64,000 nucleotides of DNA from Tetrapyrgos nigripes (lineage: Eukaryota > Basidiomycota > Agaricomycetes > Agaricales > Campanellaceae): positions 62,001 through 126,000 of the forward strand of contig JAACJM010000092.1 of the NCBI GenBank assembly GCA_013368315.1, given 5' to 3'. Both the position numbers and the translations under genes were made by a program. Of the stretch, positions 57,721 to 64,000 are shown in pieces; the first letter of the stretch is position 1, and every line of letters starts with the position of its first letter. Below the pieces are notes generated by a model. It searched no databases, had not been told where the DNA came from, and was given only the letters and a program-made list of their open reading frames with translations.

Positions 57721-59260
57721 TAGATATTACAGAAGATCAAGATGTCGTCCATGTAGATAACCACTTTTCCTGAATTGATGAGGTCCTTAAAGAGTGTTCA
57801 TCATTGCCTGGAATGTTGCAGGGGAGTTCATAAGACCAAAAAACATCACTGTTGGTTCGAAAAGCCCTCTATTTGTCTTGAATGCTGCTTTCCACTCATC
57901 TCCTTCTTTTATTTGCACATTATTATATCCCCATTGAAGGTCAATCTTTGAAAAGACTCGTGCTCCTTTGAGTTTGTCTACCAGTTCTGATATGAGTGGT
58001 AAAGGGTATTCGTTCTTTATGTTCCCTTTGTTTAATGCTTGGTAGTCTTGTACAGGACATAGCTTTCTGTCTTTCTTTTTAACGAAGAAGAAGGGACTTG
58101 CCATCAGAGACTTTGACAGTCTTATATATTCCTTTTCCAAGTTCTCATCAATGAAGTTGTCAAGCTCCTTTTGTTCATTAGGAGATAGAGGATAGGTTTT
58201 GCAAGGACAAGGTTCAAAGTCCGGCTTCAGTTCAATAGCATGATCCCATTCACCACATTTCAGTAATTGTTCTGAAGTTCGCCTGTCAAAAACTGGTAAA
58301 AACTGATGATATTGGGACAGAATCTTATCTGTAAGTGATATGTCTTCTTTCATCTTCTGGGCTGCTTCTGTGAGTTCTTGAGCCTTGGTAAACCCCACGC
58401 AGATAGGTAATTCAAAATCTGATATTGGGTATTCCTCTTCTTTCCCCAACAGACTCTCTATCACCTCCTCTTCCCATTGGTTCAGAACATCCTTCTGACC
58501 AAAATCTTCTTTGGTAAAAATCACTGTAGATTCTGAAGAACGATGAAAGGATTGAATAGGAATCTGACAATGCCGACCTGTGATCTTGGGCTGTGCAAAT
58601 GGTTTGAACTGTCCAATTGGCTCTGACCATTTCACTTGGTAATCCTTGTAGTTGGTTTGTGGGTCAATAATAGTCAATTTGGGAGATTTTGGTTTAGTGC
58701 ATAGGTTAAGGACAGGGGGTTGTTTCAAAGTACATGTTTCAGGACATCTAACCATATCCACCCTAGAAAATGACCAGTCTACTTCTGGATTATGTTCTTC
58801 TAACCAATCAGTACTGAGAATTATATCATGATCTCCAATGTCCATAACATAGTGATGTGATCTTTTGTCCTGAGAATAGATGCGGAGTTTTTGAATGGTG
58901 TAATGGTGTACCCATCCCATGGTGTTTTCAGAACCACTGATGTTTCATACAGGAAAAGGATTTTTGATGGGGAGGAGAGTTAAACAATTTTCTTGTGCGA
59001 AATGGCTGTTGATAATAATGCCTTCCACACCACTGTCTATTAGAGCTTCTGCATCGCTTTTTCTGCCAGTGATTTTGCCAATAAGTTCAGTTTTAAGTGT
59101 TATTGAGGGTACCTGTCAGTTACAAGTGACTGCCAACATCCTTAATTCTGAAGGAAAGGTATGCTCACAAAAAGGGTTTAACACATGATATTGATTGTTC
59201 ATATACTGTCCAGTGTACTGTACAACTCCTTCTGACAAAGTAGCAGAGGAGTGATTCAAA
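57721..59260 (-). pseudogene. Protease-RT part of the minus-strand Gypsy element
   Basis: The protease core EALIDSGVEGIIINSHFA (about 59000-59055) and DIILSTDWLEEHNPEVDW (about 58775-58830) are followed by RT. RT landmarks are KEYIRLSKSLMASPFFFVKK (about 58078-58140), FSKIDLQWGYNNVQI (about 57910-57955), MFFGLMNSPATFQAMMN (about 57790-57845) and YMDD at 57744-57755. Lesions: a TGA near 58945 (FPV-stop-NISGSENT) and a frameshift between MMNTL and FKDLI near 57790. Confidence 0.85.
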
Positions 59261-59600
59261 AATCCATCATCTTTGACATAGTAGCCTTCAAATACACAAC
59301 AGCTTGTTCTTTTTCTTCTCCTTCCGAACCCTTGACCTTGTTTACCATATCCAAAATGTCCTTAATTACATTATGAGAGGAAGATGATGACAATGCTTGA
59401 GCCACTGTTACCAGTGGTGAGCTAGATGATGATGATGAAGTTGAAGTAGAAGTGTTGGCTGTCCTAACAGCACAAGGTGGAAAGTTACAAGAGATGTTCT
59501 GAAAAGTGGACAACCTAGGGGTATTGTTCAGGAACATTGGACATTTGTTGCTCATATGTCCAGGTTGTCTACATGCAAAGCATGCTCCTATTTCTCAGAG
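59261..59600 (-). pseudogene. CCHC zinc-knuckle part of the minus-strand Gypsy gag
   Basis: CFACRQPGHMSNKC (about 59545-59588) fits C-x2-C-x4-H-x4-C, the nucleic-acid-binding knuckle of Gag. It is followed by a serine-rich stretch. A stop near 59600 separates it from the capsid part. Confidence 0.85.
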
Positions 59601-59696
59601 TCGGTCCCTTTCTTCAGGTGTCAGTTTAGGTAGAGGAGTAAAGGATGAGTTAGCACCTGATTCCATATTCATAAGTGCATTTACGCTTGCTACCAT

Positions 59697-60848
59697 TCAT
59701 CCCTGAGAAGGACCTGAACTCATCCTTGATGTAGAAGATGGTTTCCATCGTCCTTCTTTCTCTCTCTCTTTCAACCATTCCAAATGAAGGTCCATTGCCC
59801 TATCCCTATACTCATCAAAGTCCTTCCACTTCAGCCACGTTTTCCCCACTGACTTCTGAAGATCCTTTGGAAGACCTGCTTTATAGAAATCTAGAAGGGC
59901 CATTTCTGTGTAGTCTGACTCTTCTCCATATGTATCAAAAATACTATTGTAGCTACTAATGTCTGTTCCCTTCATCCTAGCATTTTTGATCTTCAATTGT
60001 GCAACCTCATCAGCAGCAAGGGCTTTGAAATCCTTCTTAAACCTATCCTTTATTCCCTTCAAAGTTGTCCATCGCCTGTCTTCTTGGTTGACTCTCTCAT
60101 TTTCCTCATCATCTTCTCGCTCTGTGATACGTTGAGTTGCCCAATCTCCTCCTTTTTCTCCTGTGAAGAACAAGAGGAATAAGGACACCTTAGAGTCCTC
60201 AGTGGAGTATTTGGCTTTGTTCTGATGTAGATAATTGTTAAATGAAGCTAACCACTGCTTCACCTCATCACATTCCCCAGTGAAGGCATTGGATTTCCTT
60301 CCTTGTTCGGAAGTACTATTGGAGTCATTGGGTGCTGTGTCAGACATGACCAAATTGTCTGGATTTGAAGGAGTTGGATGACAAGGGGCTACAGATGGTC
60401 CTTCATTAGACAGAATTGTGGGAGAAGAAGAGTCGTTTGGTTCTGATGGATTGGGGGAAGGATTTTTGGGAGGGGCCGACAGGTTATTAGAAGTTGGATC
60501 TGGTAAGGGATCTGATGGATTAGGTATAGAGGAGGATTCTGGGTTTGGTTGAGTGTTTGTGGGGGTAGATGTTCCCTGGTCTTGTTCAGTTTTGGAATTG
60601 ATTATAGGATGAGCTTTTCGAATAGTGAGTTCTTGGTTGTGTGTTACAACTTCACACTCAATAGGAAGGGATACAGGAAGTGTTTGGGTATTGTACCTGT
60701 TGATACAGGGCTGGTTTTTACAGAATATATAAGGGTTTGAATTCTCCAAGTTATAATGACAGTCAAGAGTGATTGGTTTGAAGAAGATGTGTGGACAATC
60801 TGTACAGGGAAGATTTGGATCTGCAGATGTGGACCGTTGACTTGTCAT
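59697..60848 (-). pseudogene. Gag capsid part of the minus-strand Gypsy element
   Basis: The 383-residue frame opens with MTSQRSTSADPNLPCTDCP, followed by a long Pro/Ser/Asn-rich linker. The retrotransposon gag-type helical domain then follows (FTGECDEVKQWLASFNNYLH, KGGDWATQRITERE, LDFYKAGLPKDLQKSV). It is the longest intact piece of this element, but it is cut off from the knuckle by a stop. Confidence 0.8.
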
Positions 60849-61565
60849 ATACTGCTTCTACAATCTCTTAGGGCCTTCTCTTCTGCCCTCTAAGTCAGGA
60901 GGAAGGTTTGAGGATGAAAGAGGAAGGTGTGCCATAGTCTCTAAGAAACAGAGGTCCTGAGGATGTGTTATACTCTCTGAAGAACAGAGGTCCCATAATC
61001 CTGACAACAGTTTCCTCAGTATCGAGGTTGAGGGTGACTCATATGTACGAGTAAATAGAGAGGATTACATCACCTAGTTCCAATTCCCAAACCCAATGAT
61101 GTGTGCAAATGAAGTTTCAATCATAGCTCCAAGGATCTGCCCAAATGCCTTCCACATGGCTGCACCAATATTTGGTGTGTGGTAGATTGAGTGGAAGAGG
61201 GAGAGGAGGTCATTTGTACTCAGGTGAGTCTTCAGGAGGATTGAATCATAGCTCCAAGGATCTGCCCGAATGCCTTCCTGGTAGATTGAGTGGAAGAGAG
61301 AGAGGTGAGTCTTCAGGATCTGAGAGAATGCGGTAGACAGAGTGAAAGAAATACAGGAAGGGGAGGATGATTGTTGCTACACTGTTACTCGAAGTAGTGT
61401 CTGCTAGCAATCGAAACGAATTCGAATTGCAGGGAAGGAATACGACACTTGCAATATAAATGAATAGGGATAGAGGAGGAAAGGAAAACTTGAGAACAGA
61501 GACAAGCAAAATAGACAAGGAAGAGACTCAAGGTAGTGAGGTGGGTGTAAGGGAGTTCATTCAAG
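60849..61565. other. Leader between the Gypsy 5' LTR and gag
   Basis: It contains imperfect direct repeats (for example AGCTCCAAGGATCTGCCC near 61125 and 61250, and GGTAGATTGAGTGGAAGAG near 61182 and 61280). No TGG-type primer-binding site is evident next to the LTR. No gene was seen. Confidence 0.5.
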
Positions 61566-62014
61566 TGTCAAGGTTCTTGATACACTCAAATAACCACCCA
61601 AGTCACACAATTTGAGGACAGATACAAAGCAATAGATTGAGAGATTGAGGTAGAAGAAGAGAAACAAGTAGGCTGACTATGCTCTACACTGCATAGTATA
61701 GTACAGAGCAGAGACGAAGTGAACAAACTGAAGGACTAACTAGAATGTCTAGTGGTTTATATAGAAGGACAATGAATAAGTGATAGGAAAAAGATAGGAA
61801 GAAAGTGGAGAAATGTAGGAGAAAGATAGGATTGATAGAATGGAAGATTGATTGATAGTTATTATAAAGTTTGACAGGTTTTATAAGGTTCAAAGTCAGT
61901 AACATAAGGTTTAAAAGGTTTATCAAGGAAATGCAATAGACAAATGATCAGAAAATGGGTTCAATAATGAAGTAGAAGAGGAAGGAGGACAAAGAACTGT
62001 AGCAGTTCGTGACA
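61566..62014 (-). repeat. LTR of the minus-strand Gypsy element
   Basis: This 449-bp sequence has TGTCA..TGACA ends and is homologous to the solo LTR at 31201-31667. Confidence 0.9.
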
Positions 62015-62135
62015 CCAAGCTGGTTTCAGGCTCTTCAAATGACACTCTAAGGCTGTGGGATGTGGCCACAGACACTCAGATTAGAGACCCCTTACAGGGC
62101 CATACAAGCCCAGTGTCCTCAGTGGCCTTTTCACC

Positions 62136-63174
62136 TGTCACAAACTCGAGCTCAACGTCTCTCTCTGAGCTCTATAAGCTCTGTGGATGAGGAGGAACAA
62201 ACACTATCAGGGCCTAGGTGGAGTCTGAACCCAGACAATGACAAAGGCAAGAGTGAGTGACTCTTACTCACAAACCCAAGCCAATGCCTACAAGACCAAA
62301 GCCAAGCTGCAAGCAGATCAACCCACATGCCTGTATGGCAACTGGAGATGACAGCAAGGATCGATGACCAAGGAGAATCCCAAGATGATGACAACAAGTA
62401 AAGAACCAATCAAGAGTATGAGACAACCATGATTCCCTGAGAGAGTATTGAGACAAGAACACCATGTACCAGTGTAGCACACACTCCAAGTGAAGCAAAA
62501 AGAGGATCAAGGCTTCCCAAGATAAGGTGAGGATCAAGAAGGGTAAATTCTTAGGAAATCAAAATACAAGGGGCCAACTACTTATACTACCTAGTCAAAC
62601 CCTGTACCTAACTCCTAAGGATAGCTGTACAACTGAGAAGACTCCTAAGCCTACTCCTGAACCATAAATAAGCTTAATTAAGGGTTGATCAAATAATAGA
62701 AATGCGAAATCAAGTGTGAAACAGTAATAGGAAGTGAACACGATCAAGAAAATCATATGTGAGACTGTGGTGCAATCAAGGGGCAAAGGATAAGGAGTAA
62801 AGGAGATATAATGGTCGAAAAACCCTTGGAGGGTTTTTGAACAAAAAGGAAATGTGGTACAAGTCAAGAAGAATCCTGCATGACACATGAAGGGAATAAA
62901 GATCAATAACACTCTGAGGGTGATCAGGTGAACAGAAGATGACCAGAGAAATAATAGATCTGATAGAATGAAGTGCAGCAAGAGTGTTTGAATAGAGTGA
63001 AGGATCGGACAAAGGATCAGATGTGAATGTGGAAAGAAATAATGAAGAAGTAACAGAGAAATGAATGAAGCAATGAAGGGATTGTAAACAGCTGTAAGTC
63101 ATGATAGAACATATCCATGATGAGTGATAATCCCTCTGAGGGATTCTGGATAGGTGAAGGGACTGTTCATGACA
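62136..63174. mobile_element. 1,039-bp solo LTR with 5-bp target duplication
   Basis: It begins TGTCACAAACTCGAG, ends TTCATGACA, and is flanked by TCACC on both sides (62131-62135 and 63175-63179). Excision restores the WD40 reading SerPro-AspGly exactly. There is no internal coding, so it is a solo LTR. The first bases resemble the ends of the 449-bp Gypsy LTR family. Confidence 0.9.
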
Positions 63175-63360
63175 TCACCTGATGGTGCCAAGCTGGCTTC
63201 AGGCTCTTGGGATCACACTCTAAGGCTCTGGGATGTGGCTACAGGGACTCAGATTACAGAACCTTTACAGGGCCATACACAGTCAGTGAGGTGAGGGGCC
63301 TTTTCTCCTGATGGCACCAAGCTGTCTTCTGGCTCTTGTGATCACACTGTAAGGCTATGG

Positions 63361-63618
63361 GATGTGGTCACAGGCACCCAGATTACAGAACCCTTACAGA
63401 GCCATACAAACTGGGTAGTCTCAGTGGCCTTTTCTCCTGATGGCACCAAGCTGGCTTCAGGTTCTAAGGATCACACTATAAGGCTCTGGGATGTGGTCAC
63501 AGGCACCCAGATTACAGAACCCTTACAGAGCCATACAAACTGGGTAGTCTCAGTGGCCTTTTCTCCTGATGGCACCAAGCTGGCTTCAGGTTCTAAGGAT
63601 CACACTATGAGGCTCTGG
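63361..63618 (+). repeat. Recent tandem duplication of one 129-bp WD40 unit
   Basis: Units 63361-63489 and 63490-63618 appear identical apart from one base in the ACACTATA/ACACTATG region and neighbouring repeat edges. Other units in this gene differ from each other at many more positions. Confidence 0.85.
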
Positions 63619-64000
63619 GATGTTGCCACAAGTACTGAGATAACAGAACCCTTGCAAGGCCATACAAACTGGGTGGCATCAGTGGTCTTTTCTCCTGATG
63701 GCTCTAAGCTGGCTTCAGGCTCTGGAGTTAACACCCTAAGGCTCTGGGATGTGGCCACAGGCACTCAGATTGTAGAACCCCTGCAGGGCCATATCAACTC
63801 AGTGGACTCAGTGGCCTTTTCTCCTGATGATGCCATGGTAGCTTCAGGCTCTGGAGATCACACTCTAAGGCTGCATTTTCCAGGTCAATCTTCTGGAATT
63901 GTTTGGATTCCTCCTCAATTCCATGAACTTTTATGGAAAGCTGAAAACACATTAATCATTTCAAGACAAGGCTACAATAAAATTTTATTTGATGTGTGTG

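Larger units (their letters stand above)
57721..62014 (-). mobile_element. Truncated minus-strand Gypsy element inserted in NLR copy 3
   Basis: In element orientation (right to left) it has a 5' LTR (61566-62014), gag, CCHC knuckle, protease and RT, ending abruptly after the YMDD motif (complement at 57744-57755). RNase H, integrase and the second LTR are gone. The outer LTR edge abuts CCAAG (62015-62019), in the middle of a WD40 unit that normally reads GGCACCAAGCTGG, so the insertion target was the NLR gene. Confidence 0.85.
62015..64000 (+). pseudogene. NACHT-WD40 NLR gene, copy 3, WD40 and C-terminal part only
   Basis: The copy enters in mid WD40 repeat at 62015, is interrupted by an LTR (62136-63174), and resumes in frame at 63180. 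Six to seven further 43-residue units follow, including two that are almost identical (63361-63489 and 63490-63618). A TGA near 63292 (HTQSVR-stop) breaks the frame. The last WD40 unit is fused at about 63872 directly to the terminal-exon sequence FPGQSSGIVWIPPQFHELLW without the intron, and the window ends inside that exon. The NACHT part would lie left of the Gypsy insertion but is not in the window. It cannot encode a full receptor. Confidence 0.9.

Noticed and set aside
59738..60182. Plus-strand Leu/Ser-rich frames with apparent signal peptides
   Set aside because: They are the complement of the Gypsy gag reading frame.

Overview
The window reads as a transposon-dense accessory region of a basidiomycete fungus, most likely an Agaricomycete. 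The reasons are short GT..AG introns of about 43-90 nt, three copies of a NACHT-WD40 (fungal NLR) gene with the basidiomycete-type GRDQ N-terminus, a DUF6534-type membrane protein gene, a DUF202 protein gene, and several fungal transposon families. The species cannot be named from sequence alone.

Layout. 1-4039: a broken NLR copy. 5638-8968: a Tc1/mariner-type element with a dead transposase and a decayed SAM-domain-like gene. 9039-9771: an inverted-repeat element. 9817-12299: an element with CACTG ends whose arms and middle are largely a 20-bp minisatellite in both orientations. 12314-19104: a small TA-flanked MITE split by a 6.5-kb hAT-like segment (8-bp target duplication) that carries a DUF6534 gene. 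19160-20261: a second hAT element with an 8-bp duplication. 20270-24257: the most host-like stretch, with a DUF202 gene. 24267-26001: a Pack-MULE-like element (9-bp target duplication, about 140-bp TIRs) holding half of a RecQ-like helicase gene plus a basic ORF. 26217-30536: the intact NLR gene. 31201-34133: LTR remnants and a minus-strand gene of unknown function. 34134-57094: a 23-kb Gypsy-type element with decayed gag-pol on the plus strand and intron-containing genes on its antisense strand, itself hit by a 1.7-kb and a 3.8-kb insertion. 57721-62014: a truncated minus-strand Gypsy element. 62015-64000: a third, broken NLR copy containing a 1,039-bp LTR with 5-bp duplication.

How it fits together. 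Almost every large transposon here carries a host-like gene or gene fragment (SAM-like, DUF6534, RecQ, cysteine-rich proteins, antisense genes), so gene capture or piggy-backing recurs across unrelated TE classes. The NLR copies share a segmental duplication of about 4.3-4.6 kb. Their 129-bp WD40 units are nearly identical to one another, indicating ongoing repeat shuffling. One copy is intact; two carry stops, frameshifts or insertions. Several stops look like CGA to TGA changes, the expected outcome of C-to-T decay at CpG sites.

I found no convincing rRNA, tRNA or CRISPR. Coordinates of exons and repeat ends were read by eye.
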